From: Chloroflexota bacterium
GTDB taxonomy: Bacteria; Chloroflexota; JAHJIN01
Assembly (NCBI GenBank): GCA_018823415.1
Contig: JAHJIN010000194.1
Coordinates: 1 to 64,000 of the forward strand
DNA: 64,000 nt
Direction: 5' to 3'
Shown here piece after piece: positions 30,364 through 38,597 of this stretch. Position numbers and translations under genes: made by a program. A model generated the notes under the pieces. The model had not been told where the DNA came from. It saw only the letters and a list, made by a program, of their open reading frames with translations, and ran no database searches. Positions within the stretch are counted from its first letter, which is position 1, and each line of letters starts with the position of its first letter.

Positions 30364-30912
30364 TTAGTACGTATGGCTTAATTCGGTTTCGCCCTCGGCG
30401 ATGAATGCGCCAAGCCAATCGCGCACGATGGGATGGCTCAAGGGCACATCGCCCAGTTCTGACCGCAATTCAGCAGTATCAAAGGCAAATTCACGCACAT
30501 CCACCCGATGGACATAGGCCAGGTCGATAGGCCGAGGTGCCAGCAAAAAGGCCAGCAAGCTCTGCCCCATGTCGCCCAGGGGCGCCCGATCCAGGTGGCT
30601 GTGCTGAAATGTGGCCGTGACCGTGGTGCCGTGGCCCATCTGAGACTCGATGCGCACGCCGCCATTGCAGCGCTCGGCCGCCGCCGCCAGCAGGGGCAGT
30701 CCCAGGCCCACGTGCCGGGTGGTGCGGGTGGTGTAAAAAGGGTCCAACACCCGCCGCACAGTTGACTCGTCCATGCCGCAACCATTATCTTGCACACTGA
30801 TGGTCAGCATATCGGCTGCCGTGTCCTCGTGAACGGTGAGCGTCACGCGCGTGGCGCCGGCGGTCAGGGCGTTCTCCAGGATGTCCAGGACGTGCAGGGC
30901 GAGTTCACGCAT
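30364..30912 (-). CDS. Stand-alone histidine-kinase-like ATPase (HATPase)
   Basis: 182 residues. The GHKL ATP-binding boxes are visible: ILENALTAGA (N box), VQDNGCGMDES (G1), and GLGLPLLAAAAERCNGG (G2). There is no sensor or dimerisation-His domain. Such short ATPases sit between the two NuoE/ferredoxin genes of clostridial HydABC operons. ATG 30912 follows the GAGGAGGGG run around the upstream gene's end. It might phosphorylate or bind the response regulator of the operon, or act as an anti-sigma-like switch. I cannot decide between these from sequence. Confidence 0.85.
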   Translation of the reverse strand: MRELALHVLDILENALTAGATRVTLTVHEDTAADMLTISVQDNGCGMDESTVRRVLDPFYTTRTTRHVGLGLPLLAAAAERCNGGVRIESQMGHGTTVTATFQHSHLDRAPLGDMGQSLLAFLLAPRPIDLAYVHRVDVREFAFDTAELRSELGDVPLSHPIVRDWLGAFIAEGETELSHTY

Positions 30913-30928
30913 GGTAGTTCGACTGGGT

Positions 30929-31423
30929 TCACCCCTCCTCGGCCGGGGCGTCCAGGTCGCGCACGATCTGGACCATGCGTTCTGGCACCAGGTGCCCCAC
31001 CACATCGTCATCGATGACGGCCACCGGGGCCAGACCGCAACTGCCCAGGCAATACACCACCTCGTAGGTGTACTTGTAGTCGGGGGTGGTTTCGCCGGCG
31101 GGGATGCCCAATTCATCTTCCATGGTCTGGACGATCCGGGCCGCACCGCGCACGTGACAGGCGGTACCGTCACACTGTCGGATGATGTGTTTGCCCCGGC
31201 GCGTCAGATAGAACTGGGAGTAGAATGTGACCACGCCATAGATCTGGCTCAAGGGTACCGACATGCCCCGCGCCACGGCCTGGAGCACCTCTTTGGGCAG
31301 ATACCCATAGATTTCCTGGGTTTGTTGGAGCACCGGGATGACCGCACCCTTTTCTGCGCCATACTTGGCTAGAATCGGGTCCAACAATGACAAGTCAATG
31401 ATCTCTTCGAGTGCTTCTGCCAT
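30929..31423 (-). CDS. NuoE-like [2Fe-2S] subunit (second copy)
   Basis: 164 residues. The N-terminal helical part ends LSQIYGVVTFYSQFYL, a hallmark of NuoE/HydC. Cluster cysteines lie in QCDGTACHVRGA and YCLGSCGLAP. It differs clearly from the copy at 26298, so the two are not a recent duplication. In bifurcating hydrogenases the corresponding HydC pairs with HydB. The presence of two E-type and two F-type subunits suggests two diaphorase modules or alternative complexes. The start has an AAGGAGG-type site (reverse complement of about 31428-31436). Confidence 0.92.
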   Translation of the reverse strand: MAEALEEIIDLSLLDPILAKYGAEKGAVIPVLQQTQEIYGYLPKEVLQAVARGMSVPLSQIYGVVTFYSQFYLTRRGKHIIRQCDGTACHVRGAARIVQTMEDELGIPAGETTPDYKYTYEVVYCLGSCGLAPVAVIDDDVVGHLVPERMVQIVRDLDAPAEEG

Positions 31424-31468
31424 GCTACCTCCTTGTAACGTGATGGGTGAACGTGATACTGGCGATGG

Positions 31469-32215
31469 TTATAGTGTTTTGACGGCGCGATTGTCCTGGT
31501 CCAGCAACGCCAGCCGCAGCTCGGCGATGGTGGGCGATTCGATCTTGAGCAAGGTGCGCGCGCTGATCTCGTTCAGGCGGTGGGCGTCACCGCCAATCAA
31601 GAGCAGGTATGCGCCGATGGCCGGGAACCGTTGCCGGGCCTGATCTGGCGTGGTCAGCGGCGAGATCTCGAGTCCCAGAAATCCGGCGGTGGGCGGCACA
31701 AAACCCAGGTTCGCCAGGAGACTGTAGGCTGGCCGGTCCACGTGGGCCGGGATGCACAGCCCGCCCAATTGCTCCACCAGGGCCGCCACCTGCTCCACGC
31801 TCAAGTCGGTCGAGGTCTGGAGCAGGCGTTCCTCGGTATAACTATATTCGCCCTCGGCGTCTACCACGTACTGCGCGCCAAAAAACTCTTCTCGATTCTG
31901 CAGCGGCGGCAGGTGCGTCCACACAACCTCTTGCATGGCTGCCGCCGGCTCGAGGTCGTCGAACAGACAGAGCAGGTGGACCTCTTCGCGGCTCTGGACT
32001 TCCAGGCCCGGCCACACCGTCACGCCGCTGTCCTCGGCGGCCTGCATCAGGGCCGGGGCATTGCTCATGGCGTTGTGATCCGTGACGGCTATCAGGCCCA
32101 GGCCCCGCCGGCGCGCCTCGCGCACAATGAGCGGCGGGATCATCTCGACCTCAGCACAGGCCGAAAGCACGGTATGCAGGTGCAAGTCGGCCAGGATCGG
32201 GCGCAAGAGCGGCAC
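31469..32215 (-). CDS. PHP-domain metal-dependent phosphoesterase
   Basis: 248 residues of the PHP superfamily. LADLHLHTVLSAC gives the first His pair, VTDHNAM the second metal-binding segment, and IPAHVDRP and IGGDAHRLNE later ligands. PHP proteins hydrolyse phosphoester bonds in nucleotides or small molecules. A PHP gene accompanies DRTGG and HATPase genes in HydABC operons, where its function is not established. It has 3 bases between its end and the following DRTGG gene's end-start order, so it is in the operon. Confidence 0.85.
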   Translation of the reverse strand: MPLLRPILADLHLHTVLSACAEVEMIPPLIVREARRRGLGLIAVTDHNAMSNAPALMQAAEDSGVTVWPGLEVQSREEVHLLCLFDDLEPAAAMQEVVWTHLPPLQNREEFFGAQYVVDAEGEYSYTEERLLQTSTDLSVEQVAALVEQLGGLCIPAHVDRPAYSLLANLGFVPPTAGFLGLEISPLTTPDQARQRFPAIGAYLLLIGGDAHRLNEISARTLLKIESPTIAELRLALLDQDNRAVKTL

Positions 32216-32218
32216 CGC

Positions 32219-32566
32219 TCAGTCGCCGGCCGCCACGCCCTGGGCCGCCAGGGCCGCCACCACCGCCCACGTGCTCTGCGGCGACGACAACACGGCCACG
32301 TCCTCATCGGCAGCTTTTTCCAGGGTGTGCGGATCAATGGGCGCGTCTTCGGTCACCACGATGGCCGTCAAGCCCAGCAACGAAGCTACGGCCACAATGT
32401 TAGGATGTCCTTGCAGTGTAACCCAGACGTTGCCCGACTTGGCGCCGGCCATGACGCAACTCAACAAGTCCGCGGCGTACCCGCCGGTGACCATCCGCGA
32501 CAGATCCGCGGTGGGGGTGAGGTTCTCTAGCTCCAGGTGTGCAATCATCTGGCCCAAGGTAATCAT
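32219..32566 (-). CDS. DRTGG-domain protein (first copy)
   Basis: 115 residues with the DRTGG fold: SRMVTGGYAADLLSCVM is the signature region and GNVWVTLQGHPNIVAVASL follows. DRTGG domains are found next to CBS domains and in phosphotransacetylase N-termini and are thought to bind small ligands or nucleotides. ATG 32566 is chosen on family length; a GTG at 32578 would overlap the upstream stop as GTGA. A second DRTGG gene at 33517 brackets the CBS-HATPase gene. Confidence 0.8.
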   Translation of the reverse strand: MITLGQMIAHLELENLTPTADLSRMVTGGYAADLLSCVMAGAKSGNVWVTLQGHPNIVAVASLLGLTAIVVTEDAPIDPHTLEKAADEDVAVLSSPQSTWAVVAALAAQGVAAGD

Positions 32567-32574
32567 GTGATTGT

Positions 32575-33513
32575 TCACTCCCGCGCAGGCAGCAGGTGAA
32601 ACACGGCTTCGAGATTGGTGCCCCGGTCCATCTCGGATTGGAGGCGCATCTCGTCGGCGCAGTGTTTGATATTGACCAGGCCCATGCCGGCGCCAAAGCC
32701 CAGCTCGCGAATCCAGGCCGGGGCGGTGGAAAACCCAGGCTGCAAAGCCTGCTCCACATCGGGAATGCCCGGCCCCGTGTCGATGGCTCGCAGGCGAATG
32801 CGCTCCGGCCAAATGTCCACCACCATATACCCGCCCACGGTACTGTGGATGATGATATTGATTTCAGCCTCGTAGGTGGCGATGGCGACCCGCCGGACGA
32901 GCTTGGGGGTTACTCCCAGTCGCGTCAGGGCCTTTTTGATGCGACTGGATGCCTCGCCGCCCCGGGCAAAATCGCGGGCCTTGATCTCGTAGCGCAAGAC
33001 CAAGCTGGTGTGGTCCGACGGGATATCCTCAAAGATGTGGCTGGCCCGATATTTGCTGATCTCTTCCTGACGATAGTCCAGTTCGATGGCCTTGAGCAGG
33101 CCCCGGGTAATGTCGCCGGCGGTGATAATCCCGGCCAAGCCCCCGGTCCGCTCGACCACCGGAAAGCGTCCAAAGTTATAGCGGGAGAACATGTTCACGG
33201 CCTGAACCACTGACTCGTCGGCAAAGAGAGTGGTCACGTTTGGAGTCATCTTGGCACCGACCGAGACGTCCATCTCGCCACTTTCCAGGGCCTTGATGAT
33301 GTCCTCGATGCTGATCACTCCTACCAACTCGCGGCCCCGGACCACCGGCAGGCCCGAGATGCGCCGGGTCCGCATGATCTCTTTGGCCTCGCGCAGCGAT
33401 GCATCAGGCGCGATTGTGATGACCTCGGTGGTCATCACATCGGCGATCTTGAGTTCATAGACCAGTTCCTGGATCTTGGTGAATTCCAGGGCGGCGTCGG
33501 CAACCTGGATCAT
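32575..33513 (-). CDS. CBS-domain pair fused to anti-sigma-type HATPase
   Basis: 312 residues. Residues ~20-145 hold two CBS motifs (VMTTEVITIAPDASLREA and KMTPNVTTLFADESVVQA), which usually bind adenine nucleotides. Residues ~175-310 are an RsbW-like HATPase with ATYEAEINIIIHS, IRLRAIDTGPGIPD and GFGAGMGLVNIKHCADE. Such proteins could sense energy charge and switch a partner through the kinase-like domain. The gene lies three bases from the second DRTGG gene and near the promoter end of the hydrogenase operon. Partner and target are unknown. Confidence 0.87.
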   Translation of the reverse strand: MIQVADAALEFTKIQELVYELKIADVMTTEVITIAPDASLREAKEIMRTRRISGLPVVRGRELVGVISIEDIIKALESGEMDVSVGAKMTPNVTTLFADESVVQAVNMFSRYNFGRFPVVERTGGLAGIITAGDITRGLLKAIELDYRQEEISKYRASHIFEDIPSDHTSLVLRYEIKARDFARGGEASSRIKKALTRLGVTPKLVRRVAIATYEAEINIIIHSTVGGYMVVDIWPERIRLRAIDTGPGIPDVEQALQPGFSTAPAWIRELGFGAGMGLVNIKHCADEMRLQSEMDRGTNLEAVFHLLPARE

Positions 33514-33516
33514 AGG

Positions 33517-33873
33517 TCACAGATTGAACAGGCCGCAGCTTGGCATGCCAGCCTGGTATAACCGGCCGCAGACCTCGAACATGGTGTAGGGGGAATATAG
33601 CAAGGGGATGCCTTTTTCCTCTGCCAGTTCGACGGTCTCGGGCGGGGGGCGCTTGCCGCGCACAAACACAATGGCCGAGATTTCCGACATCTCGGCCGTG
33701 CGTACAACTTGGGGGTTGGTGAGACCGGTCAGGAGCAAGGTCCCGGCGTGAGTAAAAGCCAACACGTCGCTCATCAGGTCTGCGCCGCAACCCATCGCAA
33801 CCTCGCGATCCAGATCCACGTCACCAGAGAGGGCTTCCCCCTCGATGATGGACAGCACTTGGCGCAGCTTCAT
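33517..33873 (-). CDS. DRTGG-domain protein (second copy), first gene of the hydrogenase operon
   Basis: 118 residues. GCGADLMSDVLAFTHAGTLL is the DRTGG region and IPLLYSPYTMFEVCGRLYQAG a conserved C-terminal stretch typical of the operon-encoded forms. It is the promoter-proximal gene, with a leader of about 35 bases from the predicted start. GGAAGG lies about 9 bases before ATG 33873. Confidence 0.82.
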   Translation of the reverse strand: MKLRQVLSIIEGEALSGDVDLDREVAMGCGADLMSDVLAFTHAGTLLLTGLTNPQVVRTAEMSEISAIVFVRGKRPPPETVELAEEKGIPLLYSPYTMFEVCGRLYQAGMPSCGLFNL

Positions 33874-33914
33874 ACCTTCTACCTTCCCAGACCGACACCG
33901 ATGGAATCGGGCTA

Positions 33915-33943
33915 ACTATATCACAAGTGCAGCGGATAGTCAA
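33915..33943 (-). promoter_or_regulatory. Promoter of the hydrogenase operon
   Basis: On the minus strand TTGACT (33938-33943) and TATAGT (33915-33920) are separated by 17 bases. The transcript should start near 33908. The only gaps of note downstream are 96 bases at 24510-24605 and 73 bases near 20715-20787, so the 15 genes to 20199 can form one unit. Confidence 0.7.
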
Positions 33944-34020
33944 GGAGGTATTTGTGCGATGTTTCACAAGCCATCCCCGGGGACCGTGTATGTGCCAGTG
34001 TCCAACCCGGTTTACAGCCC

Positions 34021-34040
34021 CCTTGTCTCACTTGACAAGG
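34021..34040. promoter_or_regulatory. Perfect inverted repeat upstream of the DUF92 gene
   Basis: CCTTGTC (34021-34027), six bases, GACAAGG (34034-34040). It overlaps a TTGACA hexamer (34032-34037), for which no well-spaced -10 box is seen. Operator-like by position; function not shown. The rest of the 211-base divergent gap shows only the hydrogenase promoter. Confidence 0.35.
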
Positions 34041-34084
34041 TATGATAAACTATGCACGGTTATATTCACTGCAGGAGAGCATTT

Positions 34085-34921
34085 TTGAACGTCAACGCGC
34101 TAGAGGTGCTGGGAGGACTGGTCCTGAGTTCGCTCATTGCCTGGGTGGGCTATCGCCGGGCCTCGCTATCCGGCAGCGGGGCCGTGGGCGCGGTGCTCAT
34201 TGGCACCATTATCTTTGGTCTGGGCGGCTGGGTCTGGGGCCTGTTGCTCATTAGCTTTTTCGTCACTTCTAGTGCCCTCTCGCACTACAAGGGCCGGGAA
34301 AAGGAATCCCTGGCAGAAAAGTTTGCCAAGGGCAGCCGGCGTGACCTGGGGCAAACCCTGGCGAACGGTGGGTTTGGGATGCTGCTGGCCTTGCTACACC
34401 CGCTATTCCCGGCCCATGAGAGTCTGCTGTTTGTCATCTATGCCGGGGCCATGGCAACGGTCAACGCCGACACCTGGGCCACGGAACTGGGCGTGCTCAG
34501 CCAGCAAGCCCCACGCCTCATCACCACCGGCCGGCGCGTGGTGACGGGCACCTCGGGCGGCGTCTCGACGCTGGGCACCGGAGCGTCCCTGGCCGGGGCG
34601 CTGGTGATCGCCCTGCTGGCGGTGCTGCTGCGCGGCATGGATGGCCGGGCTATCCTGCCGTTGCTCTGGCTCCTGCCCATCGTCACCCTGAGCGGCCTGG
34701 CCGGCTCCTTGCTAGATAGCCTGCTGGGGGCCACCGTGCAGACCATCTATTACTGTGATACCTGTCAAAAAGAGACCGAACGCCCAGTTCATCGTTGCGG
34801 CCAACCCACCCGGCGCCTGCGCGGGTGGCAATGGCTAGACAATGACAGCGTAAACCTGATCAGCTCGATCGTGGGCGGTCTACTCGCCGGGCTGGCCTGG
34901 GGGGTCTTGGTCAGCCCATAA
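34085..34921 (+). CDS. DUF92-family integral membrane protein
   Basis: 278 residues with about six helices. SSALSHYKGREKESLAEKF, ANGGFGMLLAL, NADTWATELGVLS and SGGVSTLGT are the conserved cytoplasmic blocks of DUF92 (TMEM19-like) proteins. Plant relatives (VTE6) act as phytyl-phosphate kinases and use CTP-dependent chemistry; the bacterial role is not established. Start TTG 34085 is chosen because AGGAG lies 7 bases upstream; the frame also opens at ATG 34052 without a site. A cysteine pair near residue 240 (YYCDTCQK) and a later Cys suggest a small metal-binding insertion before the last helix. Confidence 0.8.
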   Translation: MNVNALEVLGGLVLSSLIAWVGYRRASLSGSGAVGAVLIGTIIFGLGGWVWGLLLISFFVTSSALSHYKGREKESLAEKFAKGSRRDLGQTLANGGFGMLLALLHPLFPAHESLLFVIYAGAMATVNADTWATELGVLSQQAPRLITTGRRVVTGTSGGVSTLGTGASLAGALVIALLAVLLRGMDGRAILPLLWLLPIVTLSGLAGSLLDSLLGATVQTIYYCDTCQKETERPVHRCGQPTRRLRGWQWLDNDSVNLISSIVGGLLAGLAWGVLVSP

Positions 34922-34980
34922 TCTCACCGGTCCCATGCCATGCCTCGGGCCACATATCCCATATTCGTGAGGGTGCCAAC

Positions 34981-35862
34981 ATGCGTGAACCATCTCCCGG
35001 CGGAAAAGGTAAACTGCGCCGCAGCCTGACCCAACAAGCTATCGAACTGGCGATGCATGGTCAATGGCAAGAAGCCATTCGCGTCAACGAATCGATCTTG
35101 AACCTGTTTCCTACCGATACCGAGGCTCGTAACCGGCTGGGCAAGGCCCTGCTGGAATCGGGCCAGTATCAAAAGGCTCTGGCGGCGTATCAGGTCACGC
35201 TCGAGCTTGACCCCAACAATGCCATCGCGCGCAAAAACGTCCGCCGGCTAGAAAGTCTGGTCGCCAACGCCGCGCCGCCGGTCAAGCGCAGCACTGAGCG
35301 CCTGGCGCCTCATTTGTTCCTGGAAGAGATGGGCAAGACCGTCGTCACTACCTTGCGCCAGCCAGCAGCGGCGAATGTGCTGGCCGGTTTCGCCGCCGGC
35401 GACCCGGTTAACTTGCAGGCCGATAAAGGCGTGGTCCGGGTCGTGTCCGAGCCCGACATCGTGCTGGGGCATCTCCGGCCCGAACTCGGCCAGCGTCTCA
35501 TCAAACTGACCAAAGGTGGCAACCGTTACGTGGCGGCCCTGACCACCGTGAACGACGACGAGGTCAAGATCATCATCCGCGAAACTTACCGCCACCCCAG
35601 TCAGGCCGGCCGGCCTTCTTTTCCCTCGCAAGAAGACAAAGGTCCCCGCCCCTACGCCAAAGACTTTGTGCGCTACCTGGAGGAAGACGATGACTTGCTG
35701 CAAGCGGCCCGGGAAGAGGACCAATATGGCGAGGACATTGACATCGATCCCCTGGATGACGACGAAGAAGACCTTTTCAAAGACGCCGAAGAACTGGTGA
35801 CAGATGACGATGACGACGACGACGATGATGATGATCAGGAAGACATAGAACTAGAAGACTGA
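34981..35862 (+). CDS. TPR protein with poly-Asp C-terminal tail
   Basis: 293 residues. Residues ~15-90 hold two tetratricopeptide repeats (AIELAMHGQWQEAIRVNESI, then a canonical repeat with KALAAYQVTLELDPNN). The middle ~130 residues contain YVAALTTVNDDEVKIIIRETY, which I do not recognise as a named domain. From residue ~225 the sequence is strongly acidic and ends with a run of about eleven Asp residues. GAGGG lies 6 bases before the ATG. The TPR suggests protein binding; the tail may bind cations or basic partners. Function unknown. Confidence 0.8.
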   Translation: MREPSPGGKGKLRRSLTQQAIELAMHGQWQEAIRVNESILNLFPTDTEARNRLGKALLESGQYQKALAAYQVTLELDPNNAIARKNVRRLESLVANAAPPVKRSTERLAPHLFLEEMGKTVVTTLRQPAAANVLAGFAAGDPVNLQADKGVVRVVSEPDIVLGHLRPELGQRLIKLTKGGNRYVAALTTVNDDEVKIIIRETYRHPSQAGRPSFPSQEDKGPRPYAKDFVRYLEEDDDLLQAAREEDQYGEDIDIDPLDDDEEDLFKDAEELVTDDDDDDDDDDDQEDIELED

Positions 35863-35908
35863 ACCACGTCTCGGGTCAGCCTCGTATGCGTTTGGGGCTG
35901 CCTATGTG

Positions 35909-35937
35909 GTGACTTTTGACCGGTTTTGTAGTATAAT
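35909..35937 (+). promoter_or_regulatory. Predicted promoter of the parA operon
   Basis: GTGACT (35909-35914), 17 bases, then a perfect TATAAT (35932-35937). The -35 box is imperfect. The start would be near 35944, about 60 bases before ATG 36005, so the long N-terminal extension of ParA is transcribed. Confidence 0.55.
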
Positions 35938-36004
35938 AATCATGGCAAGTCGATGACCCACCACAGGACCATTTGTCCGGTGCGTACCCTGCCAAGAGTG
36001 AACC

Positions 36005-36964
36005 ATGACCGCCGAGCCCCAGTCCCAGCCGAAACGTCGCGTATCCTGGATAACCCGCGTGTGGGATTTCTTGCGCCGGCTGTGGAGCACACCGCGGGTG
36101 GCACCGCCACCGGCACCACCCGCGGCGACGGCGCCCGCAACACCACCAGCTGCGGCGGCACCGCCCGACCCAACCTCACCAGCCATTGCTGCCAAAGGTG
36201 ACCTTATGACTGTTGTGATCGCTGTGGCCAATCAAAAGGGCGGTGTGGGCAAAACTACCACCGTCATCAACCTGGGAGTGGCCCTCACCGAGTTGGGCCA
36301 CCGGGTCTTGATCGTCGATCTGGACCCCCAGAGTTCCCTGTCTATCGGCACCGGGCTAGACATCTTGGGGCTAGATAGCACCATCTATAACGTGCTCACC
36401 AACCCGGGTGTGCCCATCGGTCAGGCTATCCGCAACTTGCATCCCAACCTGGATCTTTTGCCCGCCAACATTGACCTGGCCGGCGCCGAGATCGAGTTCA
36501 TGTCCGAGATTGGGCGCGAGTCGATCCTCAAAGAACACCTAGAACCCTTGCTCGGGCAATATGACTATATCATCATCGACTGCCCGCCCAGCCTGGGCAT
36601 CCTGACCATTAACGCGCTCACGGCCGCCAACAGCGTCATCATACCCCTGCAGTGCGAATATCTGGCCATGCGCGGCATGCAGCAATTACTCCAGACCATC
36701 GAAAAAGTCCAGAAAAAGATCAACCCCGACCTGCAGATCCTGGGCATCCTGGGTACCATGTACGATGGCCGCACACTCCACGCCCGCGAAGTGCTGGACG
36801 AAGTTCGGTCTATATTTGGCGACCTGGTCTTTGAGCCTGTGGTCAAGAAAAGCATCCGGTTTGCCGAGGCCCCGGTGGCCAATTTGAGCCTCATTGAATA
36901 TGACCCGGAAAACGAAGGTGCCCAAGCATACCGACAACTGGCAAAGGAGATAGCCCATGCCTAG
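36005..36964 (+). CDS. parA: ParA/MinD-family ATPase with N-terminal extension
   Basis: 319 residues. The deviant Walker A motif is NQKGGVGKTTTVINLG, with VDLDPQSSLS and IIIDCPPSLGILTINAL for the A' and Walker B regions. This core begins at residue 68 (MTVVIAVAN, ATG 36206, with AAAGGTGA before it). Upstream lie 67 codons encoding an amphipathic basic/aromatic segment (residues ~11-28, WITRVWDFLRRLW) and a Pro/Ala-rich linker. The frame and the promoter position support the longer start, but the shorter is possible. ParA ATPases position DNA or protein cargo. The membrane protein encoded 8 bases overlapping downstream is the likely partner; no ParB gene is present. Confidence 0.88.
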   Translation: MTAEPQSQPKRRVSWITRVWDFLRRLWSTPRVAPPPAPPAATAPATPPAAAAPPDPTSPAIAAKGDLMTVVIAVANQKGGVGKTTTVINLGVALTELGHRVLIVDLDPQSSLSIGTGLDILGLDSTIYNVLTNPGVPIGQAIRNLHPNLDLLPANIDLAGAEIEFMSEIGRESILKEHLEPLLGQYDYIIIDCPPSLGILTINALTAANSVIIPLQCEYLAMRGMQQLLQTIEKVQKKINPDLQILGILGTMYDGRTLHAREVLDEVRSIFGDLVFEPVVKKSIRFAEAPVANLSLIEYDPENEGAQAYRQLAKEIAHA

Positions 36965-38576
36965 GCGAGTATCCCTGAAAGGCAAAGGCGCCGAGATCTT
37001 TTATCCCAACGGCGAAGACCAAGAGAGCACTGACGCGGCAGCCGGTCCGGCCACGCCGGAACCGGCTGCAACCAGCACCCGGCGCCGGTCTCGTGCCAAG
37101 AGCCCGGACCCAGCCGCCACCGCTGCGGAAAAGAAACCCGCGCCCGCCAAAACCACGCGCCGCACGCGCCGCGCCACACCGGCAAAGCCGGCCCAGCCAG
37201 AAGAAGCGGCCGCGCCCCCGGCCAAGGTGCCCGTGGCAGTGCTGCCGCAAGCGCCGCCCACGCCCACGCCAGCCGTCAAGACCCCGGCCCCGGTTCGGCC
37301 GGCGGTGGCCTCACCGGACCGGACTCCCACGACCGGCCAGCCCACGCCGGCGGCCACGCGGGTCCCCCCGGCGCCCACCACCACCCAGGCCGCGCTGCCG
37401 GCCGCTGCCCCTGACCCAGATCCGCTGACCACCTCAAAGCGCTATGCCAAACTAGCCAACGAGATCGACACCCTGTACGAGATTGCCGCCCGCAAGAACG
37501 CCGCCGGGCGCGGCGTGGGCCAAGCGATGCAATGGCTCAGCGACGCCCGCCGGCTGGTCCTCAGCGGCAAGTCAGCCGATTATGCCCAGGCCGAGTTGTT
37601 GGTTCGGCAGATTAGCGGCACCCTCCAGCACGGTGACGAGATCGACCAACTCTATGCCCGGGTTCTGGCAGATGTGGGCGATAATCCTGATCTGACCGAA
37701 CAGTGCATGGGTCTGCTGCAGCAGGCCCGCAAGATGATCATGGTGGACAGCAACCTGGAAAACCTGATCCAGGCCGAGTTCCTGATGGAAGAAGTCAAAG
37801 GCATATTGATGCAGGTGGAAAAAAGCCACGACTCGGCCAGCGGCTGGCCCACCCGCATTCTGTGGTTCTGGCTGGTGGCCTGGCTGGTGGCCTTGCTCAC
37901 CCTGTTTATCGCCGACAAACCCCTGGCCGAGACCCTGTACAAGCAGGGACTCACCCCCGCCGGCGCGCTGCCGCCCTCGTCGCTCGCCCAATACATGCTG
38001 CCCTGGCTGTGCCTGCTCTGGGGCGCGGTGGGCAGCGTGTTCGATACGCTGGTCGCCATTAACCAGCACATTGCCAATCGCACATATGACGGTCATTACC
38101 TGGGTCAGGGCTTTGCCAGCCCCATGTACGGCGCCATCCTGGGGATCCTGTTCTATATCCTCTTTACCGGCGGCGTGGTGGCTATTGGCACCGGCCTAGC
38201 CTTTTCCAGCCTGGCCGAACCATCGTCAGGCAGCACCGTCGAGTCCATGGCCGTCACATCGTCACGCTCGCTGGCGCTGTGGGCAGTGGCCTTTTTGGCC
38301 GGCTTTTTCCACAACCGTACCTTTGATCTACTGGGCAAGATCTTTGACCAGATACTCATCACCCTCAAGATCCTACCCGAGCCCAAGCCAGAGCCGGAGC
38401 CGGAGGCCAAGCCGACCGAGCCGCCGGCCCCTACGCCGACGACAATTCCCACCCCAGTCCCGGTGCCAACGCCGGTTCCAGTGCCCACGCCGATGCCCAT
38501 TCCTACACCGGTCGAGCCGGCACAGCCCGGGCCGCCCGAAGGCCCGCCGCCAGAGGTGCCGGCCAACATCTTGTAA
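36957..38576 (+). CDS. Four-helix membrane protein coupled to ParA, Pro-rich
   Basis: 539 residues overlapping parA by 8 bases. Residues 1-20 are basic (MPRRVSLKGKGAEIF), followed by about 130 residues of Pro/Ala/Thr-rich linker, then a helical cytoplasmic domain (residues ~155-290) with AMQWLSDARRLVLSGKSADY. Four hydrophobic segments lie at about 298-316, 340-362, 385-410 and 432-450. The tail is a Pro-rich repeat of VPVPTP type. No known domain recognised. The short basic N-terminus resembles, in general character, the ParA-activating peptides of ParB-like partners. I infer that it is cargo or an anchor of the ParA system. Confidence 0.78.
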   Translation: MPRRVSLKGKGAEIFYPNGEDQESTDAAAGPATPEPAATSTRRRSRAKSPDPAATAAEKKPAPAKTTRRTRRATPAKPAQPEEAAAPPAKVPVAVLPQAPPTPTPAVKTPAPVRPAVASPDRTPTTGQPTPAATRVPPAPTTTQAALPAAAPDPDPLTTSKRYAKLANEIDTLYEIAARKNAAGRGVGQAMQWLSDARRLVLSGKSADYAQAELLVRQISGTLQHGDEIDQLYARVLADVGDNPDLTEQCMGLLQQARKMIMVDSNLENLIQAEFLMEEVKGILMQVEKSHDSASGWPTRILWFWLVAWLVALLTLFIADKPLAETLYKQGLTPAGALPPSSLAQYMLPWLCLLWGAVGSVFDTLVAINQHIANRTYDGHYLGQGFASPMYGAILGILFYILFTGGVVAIGTGLAFSSLAEPSSGSTVESMAVTSSRSLALWAVAFLAGFFHNRTFDLLGKIFDQILITLKILPEPKPEPEPEAKPTEPPAPTPTTIPTPVPVPTPVPVPTPMPIPTPVEPAQPGPPEGPPPEVPANIL

Positions 38577-38597
38577 CTTGGTCAACCGCACCGCATC

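Noticed and set aside
37093-37428. Alternative frames in the Pro/Ala-rich linker region
   Set aside because: All three frames are open owing to extreme GC; the annotated frame alone continues into membrane helices and overlaps parA correctly.
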